Made by a program: the position numbers and the translations under genes. Under the pieces are notes generated by a model, which saw nothing but the letters and a program-made list of their open reading frames with translations, did no database searches and was not told the origin of the DNA. A DNA stretch of 64,000 nucleotides, from the NCBI GenBank assembly GCA_023515795.1, contig JALGPX010000012.1:1-64000 (forward strand), written 5' to 3'. Positions 10,612 to 21,574 of the stretch are shown here, piece after piece. Within the stretch, counting starts at the first letter, position 1. Every line of letters begins with the position of its first letter. This DNA comes from Amoeboaphelidium occidentale. Taxonomy: Eukaryota > Aphelidiomycota > Aphelidea.

Positions 10612-12006
10612 ATGAACTGTCTACTGTCTGTTGCTGCCCTTTTATGCATTGGTTTGGTTAGATCGCAAGTTGTGTTTCAAGAGCAAAGAATCATGCCGCT
10701 TATCAGAGATCAGTTGGCTGATCAGTTGTCCGATGTGCCCGTATGGAAGATGCCAAAGCAAGATAATGACCTGCTTCTCGAAGAATCTAAGCGATTTACC
10801 ATTACTGAAGGTTTGGTATCAGGACCTTACAGATTTGCCAAAAGTTTCGATGCAGAGATCACATTAGATCATGGCCAGTGGTTTAATCTTGATGATGGTT
10901 CTCTTGCATGGATGATCAAGATCGAGTCCATGGATGCGTATAGCTTATCCGTCGTGTTCAACAAGTTCCGATTGCCAGAAGACTCAGAGTTCTACATCAG
11001 AGCCAAGGATGAACTAAAAGGTCCATACACCGCCAAGAACAACAAGGATAATTTCAGATTCTCAGTATTCCCATTACAAGGTGACTCCATTACTTTGGAA
11101 TATTACTCAGCTCCTGGTGTAAAAGCAAAACCTCTTATTCAGACCTCCAAAGTTGCTCATGGTTTCAAGCCTTTCAAGAACGTTGGTGAAAGCGGTAAAT
11201 GTAATATCAATGTTGCTTGTGATTTTGGGAACAAGTATAAGCACCAAATCCAATCTGTCGCAATGGTATTAACAAATGATGGAGAAGGTTTCTGTTCTGG
11301 TGCAATGATCAATAATGCTGCTAATGATGGCCGCCAATTGTTCCTTACAGCGTTCCACTGTGTTGATCGCTCAGAAGTAGATGACAATATCCTCGCGTTC
11401 AATTATCATTACTCCTCTTGTAACGGAACTGGTACAATTGATCCAAGTGGTTTTACAGCGCAAGGTTTGAAGCGTGTTGCGGAGTGGAGAAGCTCAGACT
11501 TTGCATTATTAGAATTGCAAGAAGAAATACCAGCCAGCTACAATGTTTACCTTGCAGGCTGGTCAATAAGTGACGAATCTTCATCGAATGTTGTTGGAAT
11601 CCACCATCCTATGGCGGATGCAAAGAAAATGTCAATATCTTACGAAGAGACTGTTGACGGATGCTGGGGATATTGCAATCCAAAAAGAGATCCTTTGAAT
11701 CATTGGAAAGTTCCAAAATGGAGCAAAGGAACGACGGAACCAGGAAGTTCGGGTAGTCCATTGTTTGACGGCGACACTGGCCTTATTATTGGTCAGCTTC
11801 ACGGAGGCTCTGCTTCATGCTACAACAAAAAAGGTTATGATATGTATGGAAAACTGCATGCTTCATACGGTGCTGAAAGAAAGGATTCTTTTGAACGTTT
11901 GGCACCACATCTTGATCCAACGAAATCAGAGTTAAACACATTATCTGGAGTCTACTTGAATCAAATCAGAAGAGGTAGAGGAAGATTTTTATATCAGAAT
12001 GCTTAG
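10612..12006 (+). CDS. Secreted trypsin-fold serine protease, lysyl-endopeptidase-like
   Basis: Single exon, 464 residues, with signal peptide MNCLLSVAALLCIGLVRS. The N-terminal half (about 20-195) is a propeptide or beta-rich domain (SVFPLQGDSITLEYY). The protease domain has a complete triad: His249 in LTAFHCVD, Asp296 in SSDFALLEL and Ser380 in PGSSGSPLF. The spacing and the AGWSISDESSSNVVGIHHP and GQLHGGSASC segments resemble bacterial lysyl endopeptidases (family S1, Achromobacter protease I type) more than animal trypsins. It is presumably an extracellular digestive enzyme. The lack of an intron and the bacterial flavour raise the possibility of old lateral transfer, which is inference. 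Confidence 0.85.
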   Translation: MNCLLSVAALLCIGLVRSQVVFQEQRIMPLIRDQLADQLSDVPVWKMPKQDNDLLLEESKRFTITEGLVSGPYRFAKSFDAEITLDHGQWFNLDDGSLAWMIKIESMDAYSLSVVFNKFRLPEDSEFYIRAKDELKGPYTAKNNKDNFRFSVFPLQGDSITLEYYSAPGVKAKPLIQTSKVAHGFKPFKNVGESGKCNINVACDFGNKYKHQIQSVAMVLTNDGEGFCSGAMINNAANDGRQLFLTAFHCVDRSEVDDNILAFNYHYSSCNGTGTIDPSGFTAQGLKRVAEWRSSDFALLELQEEIPASYNVYLAGWSISDESSSNVVGIHHPMADAKKMSISYEETVDGCWGYCNPKRDPLNHWKVPKWSKGTTEPGSSGSPLFDGDTGLIIGQLHGGSASCYNKKGYDMYGKLHASYGAERKDSFERLAPHLDPTKSELNTLSGVYLNQIRRGRGRFLYQNA

Positions 12007-12174
12007 TTCTATGCTGAATAAAATAGAACGTCATAATGCCATTTTGCCATTTTTATCTCGGCCAAACAAAGCTTGATTGCGTTTGGACCGCGTTTGCGCT
12101 TTTTCTGCAGATTTGATCGCACACAAAACATTTCCGCTGGCTTACATTCGAACAAGAATTTCTAACCTGCAAAA

Positions 12175-14272
12175 ATGATGAAAATGCCTGAAGGCTATAC
12201 GGGCGTCAATAATTCTGTTCTGCTCTGTGTTCAGCATGGCGATATTGACGGCCTGAAGAAATTGTGTGCAACAGTGCCGAAAGTCACTCCGATGTTGATG
12301 AGACACAAGGATAATTCCGGAACGAGTTTTCTATTGATCGCAGCCGCTAATAACTGCGTAGAGATAGTTCAATTCTTGATCGATGTAATTCTTTTGATAT
12401 TTGTATATTGCTGATCATATGTTGTAGCTGGGTGCTGATATTAATGATGCAAACTCATACGGTTTTACTGCTCTTATGATTGCCTGCTTTCATGGACACT
12501 CTGATATTGTTACTTGTCTATTGCAGCAGGCAAATCTGGCTGTTGGTGCTTGTAATTACTTTGGTTACACTGCGCTACATATGGCCATCGCTACAAATAA
12601 CATCCGTGTAGCTGAACAATTGCTTAGTACAAATATTGATCTGGCTTTTCGTGGCGGGAAGACTTCAGTGTCTGCTCCGACTTATTTGATGCTTGCATGT
12701 CTTCGTGGCTCTGTCGGAATGTTTCGTTTGATCTTGGAACACACCAAAGCGCAAGTGAACGCACAATGTTTTGCAAATGGATGGACACCGCTGATGTACG
12801 CTGTAACAAGGAGAGACAAAGTTACTAGTCTGAAAATTTGCAAAGCATTGTTGGCTTGTGGTGCTGATACTGCTGTGAAATCTAGAACCGGTAAATCTGT
12901 AATTGATTTAGCTCGAGACTGCCAGAATGACTTGTTCTTGGATCTGATGATGGTTGAAACTGAAGACTCTGTTGATACTCTGCAAGATAGCCATGACTCT
13001 GTTATGTCTGACAACCAGAAGTATAGCATCTTCAACGCGATTTACAGTCAGAATAGTCCTTTTCTTTTGAGTATTGTTCGATCTTACAAAAACTGTCTGG
13101 AAATAGTTCATCCAGAAACCGGACATACTCCTTTGACTCTCGCTGCTTCTCGGGGAGATAGGACCAGTATGAAGTTGTTGCTTGATCATGGTGCAAATGT
13201 TGATCAGCCTAATGCTCTGAATGACTGGACTCCATTGATGTACGCAGTTTACTTGAACAGGTTGGATTTGGCAAAGATATTGCTTGATAAGGGAGCGAAT
13301 GAAGGTGCTATTGGAAAGTTTAACGAACATGCTTCACCAGATTTTGTTACGATATCTGTGAGAGAAATGGCTGCTCTAAACAACCGCACTGATTTAGTCC
13401 AGATGATCGATTATTACAAGGAGAAAAGAAGAGAAGATGCAAAATCATCCGATTCATCAGGAAACAATGGTCTGAAGAATTATTTTAAATTGCTAAAGAA
13501 AAGTTTGAAGAAGACCTTTCAAAAGGAAAATACTGAGCCCTCTGAGAAGATGACAAAAAGTGCTAGTGCTAGCTCTTTACAGTCTGCTTTACCTCGTCAA
13601 AATTTGTTCTTTGTTAAAAGCAAGACTGAGCCCGTCGCTGCAAATCCATTTCAGAAACTGGAACAAAAAGCATTTCAGAGAACAAGACAATTTTCAATTC
13701 CTGTATTCGAAGGAGAAAAGGCAAATGAAGTGACGGCAACTCATGAGAATGCAACAATTAAACGACGATCATCTACAATATTGGCCGCAGTTCTTCCTGA
13801 TGACCTCGATGATTCTTTTGGTTCTAAATATTCAATGAAGAAACAAGACACTTTTACGCACGAGAATCCTTGTATAGAAAGATATACTTCTATATCACCA
13901 TTCAGCAACAATGACAAGATTCCTGTGATGGCACCGCTAGTTGATAAATCGTGTTCTGGTTCAATGTTGGATTACAAAGGGCGACTTTCTGCATACTCTA
14001 TGTCGTCATCTGCTGGACCAGCACGAAATACACGATCCGTAAGTATTCCAAACGATTTGATATCATTCTTGCATTTTGCCTTTGGTCCTAACAAAGAAGC
14101 TGCAAGTAACTGTTACCGTTTATTGAAAGATATTAACTTGGACGATATTATTAACCTTAAAAAAGAAGCAGACTTCACAAAGTATGGTTTTAAACAAGGA
14201 GACGAAACGCGTCAATTGTTTTTGGCTGCTGTGAAGGTCCGTTGTGAAAAGATGAAACGTGAGTTCAAATAG
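12175..14272 (+). CDS. Ankyrin-repeat protein with C-terminal SAM domain (ANKS-like)
   Basis: Exons 12175-12384 and 12428-14272 (43-nt intron) give 684 residues. About nine ankyrin repeats occupy residues 10-330, for example GFTALMIACFHGHSDIVTCLL, GYTALHMAIATNNIRVAEQLL and GHTPLTLAASRGDRTSMKLLL (each in part). A Ser/Lys-rich, probably unstructured linker follows (about 330-600). The end is a SAM-type helix bundle (KDINLDDIINLKKEADFTKYGFKQG in parts). This order is that of animal ANKS3/ANKS6-type scaffold proteins, which act at cilia. The ciliary link here is only an analogy. Three ATGs cluster at the start; the first is used. Confidence 0.85.
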
Positions 14273-14699
14273 AAACTTTTTGGTCACCCAAACACTTAGT
14301 CGAAACCTGGACCGGTCACCGGTCGAGGCAAAACTGAATTATTATTTCCAGTAAAAATACCAACCTGTACAGATAAAATTACTGAATGACTGAATAGAAT
14401 TCTGGTCATGCGAACTATAACTGTCAGAAGAATCAAATTTCGCTTGTTACAAGAATCAAGTTATTAGCAGCACCCAAAAGGAGAACCCCAAGAATAACTT
14501 TAGGGGAGACCACAGGACACTCACAAAAGTCAGTCAGCTTTATGAAAGGACCATAGCAATCATTGAGAATATCGTTGTTGCTGCTTTTTTCTGCGATTGT
14601 ACCCAATATTGGTCCACTCACACAGAGATGGATTAAAACTTCACAGACACGGGCACTGAGTTGTTTATACTACGAGGGGTTATTCATTGGATGATATAT

Positions 14700-14939
14700 A
14701 CTTAGGCGATCGTTGCTCAGAGATTTTGAACTTCTTAGAATTGTCCGATGTGCTTTGAACCTCTTGACAAATACGGTGACGAAGGAACTAGAATGTGGAA
14801 GTGTAAAGATTGCTAGACTTCAATTGGACACGATCTCATTGTTAACAAGGATGTTTCAGCAGCAATTAACATGGCTGATATCGCAGTTCATTATTTTTTA
14901 ACCGGAAAAAGACACCCCAGTTTCAGTAGGCAAGTCTGA
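14700..14939 (+). pseudogene. Decayed Fanzor (eukaryotic TnpB-like) C-terminal zinc-ribbon fragment
   Basis: One reading frame ending at TGA 14937-14939 carries NCPMC...MWKCKDC and then NKDVSAAINMADIAVHYF. This is the OrfB/TnpB zinc ribbon (two Cys pairs) followed by the RuvC-III Asp-Ala-Asn block (family consensus RD.NAA.N). Just upstream the frame reads RF*TS*NCPMC, which is the family's 'F/Y-R-TS-K-.C' block with two nonsense codons (14727-14729 and 14736-14738). A third stop at 14814-14816 follows the second Cys pair. The rest of the nuclease is not recognisable upstream, so this is a truncated relic in the only gene-poor gap of the area. The family call is from motifs, not a search. Confidence 0.78.
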
Positions 14940-15006
14940 GTCAAAAAATCTATGACCGCTGCATAAAAGACGCAGCCTTTTCTATTTACAAAATAGATTT
15001 TGACTC
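14938..15006. repeat. Imperfect inverted repeat with inner hairpin, 3' of the Fanzor relic
   Basis: The left arm (14938-14953, GAGTCAAAAAATCTAT) is complementary to the right arm (14993-15006, ATAGATTTTGACTC) apart from two extra A/T pairs. Between them sits a second perfect 5-bp hairpin (GCTGC...GCAGC, 9-nt loop). The unit starts right at the stop codon of the Fanzor frame. It could be a remnant of the element's end or of its guide RNA (omega RNA) region, which in TnpB/Fanzor loci lies just after the gene. This function is inference. Confidence 0.5.
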
Positions 15007-15207
15007 TGCTTCTAGAATCCTCGAAGGGTTTAACACTGTGTTTTAAGAGACATAAATTTTGGATGAAGGTGACAGCTTAAATCTTTTCATACCTCTATTG
15101 TCGTCACTTGACAGGCAAGAATGACGAATTTCTGAACCTTATCGGACGACAAGCCGCAACCTTAGTCAATCACGGCGGGCGGCAAAATTTCAACCAGGAA
15201 ATAATAG

Positions 15208-16220
15208 ATGTTCTATAAGCCAATTATCGCTGCTGCAGCTGAACCTTCTTCAGGATCCAAGCCTACTGGTGCAGATTTGTACGCAAGATTTGCGTTTGCA
15301 GGTGCTGTGTGCTGTGCAGTCACTCACGGAGCCGTTACCCCAGTCGACGTTGTTAAGACTCGTCTACAGTTAGATCCTGAGAAATACAGAGGTGGAATGA
15401 GTGGTGCTTTCAGGACCATCGTTAAGGAAGAGGGATACGGTGCTTTGTTGACTGGTTTGGGTCCAACTGTTACTGGTTACTTTATCCAGGGTGCATTCAA
15501 ATTTGGTGGTTACGAATTCTGGAAGAAGACATTCATCGATTTAATCGGTAAAGAAAAAGCAGTTGAAAACAGAACTGCGATTTACTTGGCTTCCTCTGCT
15601 ATTGCTGAATTCTTTGCTGATGTTGCTCTTTGTCCATTGGAAGCTACTCGTATTCGTCTGGTCTCTCAACCAAACTTCGCTACTGGCATGGTAACTTCAT
15701 TGTACTTTCAGTGCATCCTTACTTTTTATAGGTTCCTGCATTATTTAAATTGGTCAAGGAAGAAGGTGTTGGAAAAGGTTTGTACTCTGGTTTCGGTCCG
15801 ATCTTGTTCAAGCAAGTTCCTTACACCATGACAAAGTTTGTCGTTTACGAAATTGCCGCTGAGAATATTTACCAGGCTGTTGGAACACCAAAAGAGAAGA
15901 TGTCTAATGCAGCCAACTCTGGAATCAACTTGCTTGCTGGTTTAATTGCTGGTGTTTGTGCAGCTATTATTTCTCAACCTGCTGATACCTTATTGTCCAA
16001 GATCAACAAGCAGAAAGGACAGGCCGGAGAAGGTATTGTTACACGTTTGGTTACATTGGCAGGACAACTTGGTGTCAAGGGATTGTTTTTGGGATTGGGT
16101 GCTCGTTGTGTTATGGTTGGTACTCTAACAGCTGGGCAGTTCATGATTTACGGGGATATCAAGCGTATGCTAGGAGCTACTGGTGGAACCGAAATTGCAA
16201 AAGCACCAAAGAAGAACTAA
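15208..16220 (+). CDS. MIR1: Mitochondrial phosphate carrier
   Basis: SLC25 carrier that brings phosphate into the mitochondrial matrix for ATP synthesis. Exons 15208-15690 and 15732-16220 around a 41-nt intron give 323 residues. Three repeats of two helices each are visible, the first with [19 protein letters not shown], the second with [14 protein letters not shown], the third with [15 protein letters not shown] (the P-x-[DE]-x-x-[KR] carrier signature in each). The opening [20 protein letters not shown] and the [18 protein letters not shown] block are specific to the phosphate-carrier subfamily. No cleavable presequence is evident beyond a short N-terminus. Confidence 0.95.
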
Positions 16221-16267
16221 GAATAAAGCGGAAAGATTGCAATTGCAACATATATTTTATCTACCAG

Positions 16268-17905
16268 CTAATTAGCAGAAGAGTTACAGCAAAATGTTTT
16301 GAGAAACCAAGCTTTGAATCCTTTCTCCTCCCTTCTCTGTTGTCGGCTTTCATTTCTGTTCTCGTTCTTCTCGATTTCTAGTTTTGAAGTGATCTTTTGG
16401 TTGTTTTGCTGCTCAGATGTACTGCGATTTGCCGTGGCACTCAGTTTTGTCTGCTTCTTCTCCTTAACTGCATCTGGATCTAATCGAGAATCTGATCTCT
16501 TCGCATTGTTCAAAGGAGCATCGCCTGAACTGCTAGCTATTGGCATATTGCTGATGTTTGGTGCCATGCTCTTGTTCACGGTGTCAAACTTATTCTTGTC
16601 CTCAGCATTGAGAGATTTATGCTTCCTTGAAGTTTCCTTCTCTGGAAGTAGCATCCAGTCAAACACGCCATCATCGGTTTCGTTTAAATTGGCAAGCACT
16701 TTGTTCATTAGACCTCTTAAATAGTCATAATCAGGGGTCTCTTCAAATCCAAGCTTCCTGGCGTATGTCAAGTATGTAGCAAACTCTTCGGGGTATCCAT
16801 CACATAATTCTAGATATAAGAAGCGTCATAATATAGAAGTTTTACCTTTTATCGAGGTTTGTTGCTTCTTCTCCCCAATTTTCTCGTACTTTTGCTTGTT
16901 GGTAGCAGCTTTGAGACCTAAAAGTTAGCCATCAGAGTTTTTCGATCACAATACCTTGCCATGGTAAGCTTCCTCGTAAAAAGTACATGAAAACATGACC
17001 GAGGGCTTCAAGATCATCTCGCCTTGACTGTTCTCGGCCTAAATGAGTGTTGATACTCATGTAACGAGCAGTTCCGGACAAACTCTTTCTTTCTCTATAT
17101 GGAATATGCTGCTTGGTCTTAGGATCTCTGTATTGCTTGGCCATACCAAAGTCAACGATAAATACCATGTTCTGCTTTGCAGCTCCTTTCCCCACCAAAA
17201 AATTGTCTGGTTTGATATCTCTGTATATCAGATTCTTTTCATGAACAGTCTGAACTCGAGTAATCATTTGCTTAGCAGCCATAGCAACAGTCTTAGGCGT
17301 AAACTTCCTATTGCAGTTATCAAACAGATCTTCCAATGATGAACCAAGCAGATCAATCACCAAGATATTATGCAGGCCTTCTTGTCCGAAATAATACACA
17401 TTCGGTATTCCAACTACGAAAGTAAGAAATTATTATTAATCTCTAAAGCGAAACCTGATCCAGCCAACAGCTTGTAAGTTCTGTACTCGTCGCGAAGCTG
17501 AGGAGCATCAGACTTTCTGGGCTCGAACTTTATCGCAACCAAACTCTCATTGAGCAGCGATACTCCTAAGCCAAAGTCAGTACGTTCTTCTCTTCATTGA
17601 TAAGTCAAACCTTCATAAATAATTCCAAATGATCCCTCGCCGATTTTCTTGCCTATTTTATAGTGAGAGCCAACGATTGTAGGACTTGATGATGATGAAG
17701 ATGAGTTTCCAGCCATCGACGTCGCCTTTCTATCTCTTTCCTGCTTTGAAGTCGTAGCAGGTGCGGTCGCAAGAGCAGTCGCTGCTTCCTTTTGATCTTT
17801 AGATTGCTGCTGCTGCTCATGATTGCTCTTTTGAAGTTGGTCTCCACTATTATTGGCAGAACGAGTAGGCAGATGTTCCTGATTTTGCTTGGTAGGTGAA
17901 GACAT
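16268..17905 (-). CDS. Casein kinase I, Yck/CK1-gamma type
   Basis: Five exons (17611-17905, 17455-17565, 16955-17413, 16846-16917, 16268-16809; introns 36-45 nt) give 492 residues. The open frame upstream of 17905 has no ATG, so MSSPTKQNQ is the start. After a Ser/Gln-rich leader comes the kinase domain: [41 protein letters not shown], then CK1-typical [15 protein letters not shown] in place of APE. After a polar tail the protein ends [17 protein letters not shown] Cys pair near the end is the usual palmitoylation anchor of yeast Yck1/2 and animal CK1-gamma, here followed by five residues. It is probably plasma-membrane bound. It is convergent with the phosphate carrier, with 47 bp between stops. 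Confidence 0.93.
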
Positions 17906-18214
17906 ACTCGGGCTTTGTTCTTTAAAGTTCAAATTTGAGTTGATGTTGAATAATCTCTTGTTGCTTGCGGTCGTAAGTAGAAAACGATGACTTGTAGCGC
18001 AAGATTCGGCGTCAAAGCTTCGGATCTCTGTTGATACTGGTACGTGGTCTACTTCTTTATATACCAGCTTCACTTTTACTTTGACTTCTATACTTTAAGT
18101 GTACAGAAGCTGTTTGTGACAAGAAAGTGATTAACACGGAGTTGATTGTCTAAAATTAGATCATCGGCTTTGACTGCTATGCAGATTCTTGCGTTAAATA
18201 TTGCCAAAATATGT

Positions 18215-21189
18215 TTATTTAGAGTCTTCGCCTGAAGAACTGTACGATGTTTGATCTTTGCAGCGAGTGAGAGGTTCATTTTCGTTCTCAAAAACTCGTA
18301 TTGTTCCATCATGATCCGCTGTGATGATAATCCTTCCGCCAGCAAGCCTAACTACCGGTGAGCCTGCAGCCTGTGTTGATAAAACAGCAGATACGGGCCT
18401 TCTCTTGGTGTTATTGGGTGAGAAGGCTTTATCAGCGCTGTCTTTCGTGTTTTTCTTTGTAGAGCCGCTGGAACTTTCTTTTTGATGTCCAATACCTGCC
18501 TCCCTTAAAGAACCCTTATTCTTTGACAAAGAATCTTCTCTTGGTTTCCCGTTCTCATTCACAGAACTATTTGAAGACGATCTCGGCAGCGTTAGAGGAA
18601 TGTTGAAAAACTTCTTTGGCTTTTGGTTGAGTGGAATTTTGCTTGGCTCTTCGTCAGTTCTAATGTCCTCTTGAGATGATTTGATTTTAGCATCGGGCAC
18701 AACATCATTCTTCGCGGCAGAGACATCAGCTTGATCATTTAATTCTGCTGGATTCCGTAAGCCAGCTGCAACAAGCCGATTTATCATTGTTTCAGGAGCA
18801 AATATCGCACATGTTGTTGCTTGTGAGTGCCCTTGAAAAGACTCGTAACCGCTATTCCTATCCCTGCGAACAGTTGTTAGAGACTGCAATCCAATTAGAA
18901 CACTTTTTGCAGAAACTCCTTCGGATCCATTATCTCGAGCAGCAACTCGATCACTTGAACCAGTATTGCCAGGATTGACATCTTCAATAAAGGTATTCCA
19001 AATATATGTGCTTTTATCTTCAGACCCGCTAATGATAAACCTTGCATCATCACTAAAAGATGCCTTGATTTGACTGCTGGAATTAGTAAGTCCTTTGTAT
19101 TTGCAGAAAAGAGATTTATCTCTCATGTTATAAATCCGTATTCGGGAGTCATTTGAAGTGATTAGTATTTTTTCTTCTCCCTTGTTTTGACTAGGCATGG
19201 CTTCAATTCCAGTGATTTTCTCGCCTCTAGCATTTTTACCTCTCGATGACCGTACATGTATTTGAGTGTTGTATTTTAAGCCATCAGTTTCATAGAACAT
19301 GCAAGCGCCGAGATAAGAACCTGCAATAGAGATCTTACCATCTGTAGTGAAACCAACTGAAGTTATCAAATTCGACTCTGGTAATTCATGCCAATAATCG
19401 AGTTTCTTCTCAGGGATATTCCAAAGTCTTAACCTACAATCAAGGCACCCGGAGAGAAAGAATCTATCATCTCTAGGATGAAAAGCGATGGATGTTACAA
19501 AGTCAGCATGTTGAAATAACCGCAAGCAGTCTTTTCGTGAAACATGCCATAAACGAACAGTCTTATCCATAGATGACGATAGTATGAAGTCGTTCTAAAC
19601 AATGAGAAACTCATAAAGAAGTTGTTTACCTTTGACCAAGAAATATCCAAAATATCTGCTTTGTGTCCTTTATAGATCCTGTAAGGCTTTGGGTGAAAAA
19701 CAGGCGACAAGCGACTGAGTGTATTAGCATTAGTGCCTTCACTCGATTTGCCCAAAGTGGATTTATCTGCATCTTCAGTAACCTCCGATATGACCAACCA
19801 AACCCGCAGAATTTTATCTTTTCCTCCAGCTGCCAGATATTTACCATCTCTGTTAATTTTCAAAGCCCAAACAGGACCATGCGCAGTTTTATCAAAGCCA
19901 TTATTATTCGACATTAAGGATTCTGGCGACAAAGGATCATAGTTAACTGAATTGTTAGGCATTGTGTTTTCTTGACTTGATCCGTTATGAATTGGCAGTG
20001 TGGCTGGTATTGGCACACTCTGGGAACCAGGTATTGCACCAACTTGTTGAGTGGACCCTACCTGATGAATACCAGTCATTAGTTCCTGAACTAAAACGAG
20101 TCTGCTGAATTGCTTCTTTCCCTTATGCCTTGATTTTACTTTGAAATATTGTTCCAAGTAAGTTCCATCAGATCCTGTTGCAGTCGATGCATCCATAAGA
20201 TCCAGTGTATCACCCATAAAAGCTGAAGACATTTTACTCTTCATATTTCGAAAGAACTTTTTAGTCTTCTCTTTGGCGATAGTAAACTTCTTATTCTTCT
20301 CTGCTTCATCTCCAGAGTCGGATAGCGATCCGTCCGTCTCAACTTTGTCATCGTGACTTTTATCAAAAACATCAGAGATCCTTTTCAGTTTTGATCTTTG
20401 CGACACTTGAAATGATATTGGATCTACAACGCCACCTCCAGATCGAAACTCATCAAATACTTGCGTCGCATCTTTAACTTCACCAGAATCCAAATTTTTC
20501 ACCATAACAACGTCATATACTTCGTTTGTTGGCAACTGGGCAGCAGGAGACACCTCATCCCTAACAGTAATGCGATCTTCAGTTTTGTCTGCAACGTTCT
20601 CAGACATTACGTCATTCATGGCCCTTCCAATGGTGCTCGGGGAAGGAGAATATGAAGACGCTTCTCCTAACCCGAGAGTATTATGCCGTGGAGAAGATAA
20701 GCTGCTTAAACCGGCGGATTTAAGCCGTTCATCCAAACTTTCGTCCTTTATACTTGTTTGACCAGTGGGCTTTAAAGCGCCAGGGCTTGCAGCAATAATT
20801 TGATCATCCGGATTTACTGGCATAGTGTATACTTCCTTGGGGGATTCAATTACCACAGAAAGTTGAACGATGGAATGCCTCTTGTTTGGCTGTGCTTCCT
20901 GCTGCACTTTCACTTCCGATTCAATGGAATCCCTTTCCGTTTTGCCCACGCTAACTTTTCCATCATCCACAGGGTCAATTTTCCCATTAACTAAAGAAGA
21001 TTCCACTAATAAAGACTCCTGGGCATTTTCCATTGGATTGTCCTGCTTCGATGGCAACTGATTTTCAGCCTCAATAATATATTCCTTCTTTGGTCCAGCC
21101 AATGAGAGTATCCCAGGCGAACTGAATTGCTCCGCCGCATCGAAAAATTCTTCACAATCTTCCAAAGAACCATTCGATTCTCTGTTCAT
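18215..21189 (-). CDS. WD40 protein, WDR44/rabphilin-11-like
   Basis: Exons 19630-21189 and 18215-19594 (35-nt intron) give 979 residues from the first true ATG. Residues 1-360 are low-complexity and charged. A basic stretch EKTKKFFRNMKSKMSSAF follows, then a WD40 propeller (GPVWALKINRDGKYLAAGGKD..., ILSSSMDKTVRLWH, FFLSGCLDCRLRLWN). A long insert leads to a last WD blade ending ITADHDGTIRVFENE. This design, with an unstructured N-half and a propeller interrupted before its last blade, is that of WDR44, a Rab11 effector on recycling endosomes. The Rab-binding part is not recognisable by eye. Confidence 0.82.
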
Positions 21190-21574
21190 TGTCTTGCGCC
21201 CTGAGTTGTGATGTTGCAAAAATAATTTCGTGCGATTCGATTTCGTTTCGCAAAGGAACGTATTAGTAATCTTTTATTAAGCGTTTTATCGAATGCGATC
21301 TTCCAATGCGTCTCAATGTGGTGGTTATTATGTTAGGTTGTCTCTATATGTTATAGCATTGGTATGAAGCGTATCGGATCATAAAGCAGTTCATGCCATT
21401 CTTACATACAACTTTAGACAGATTTTCAACATTCTAAACATGTCAAATCCTGTAGAAACCTTCGCGATTAATCGGCACGAATTACGACATTTTCATTATG
21501 ATGCTGAGAGGTTGAAACCTGAGCGTTTATGAGGCGCAGTTTCGAAGCGCCACAATCAACAATTTAACCATCAA
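21190..21574. other. Divergent promoter region between WDR44-like gene and Argonaute
   Basis: 385 bases, AT-rich, between two divergent start codons. A 30-codon ORF starts at 21439 (MSNPVETFAINRHELRHF...) and ends before the Argonaute ATG; it might be an upstream ORF in the Argonaute leader, but nothing supports translation. I see no RNA gene or repeat. Confidence 0.4.

Noticed and set aside
14433-14621. 62-codon minus-strand ORF in the Fanzor gap
   Set aside because: No family resemblance, no context, and frame openness is expected by chance at this length.
17906-18073. N-terminal extension of CK1
   Set aside because: The frame begins at GTG and has no ATG before 17905; similar non-ATG extensions were dropped for RPA190, ACOT, the WDR44-like gene and the double helicase.
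21439-21531. 30-codon ORF upstream of Argonaute
   Set aside because: Not in frame with Argonaute by any GT-AG splice I could find; kept only as a possible upstream ORF.
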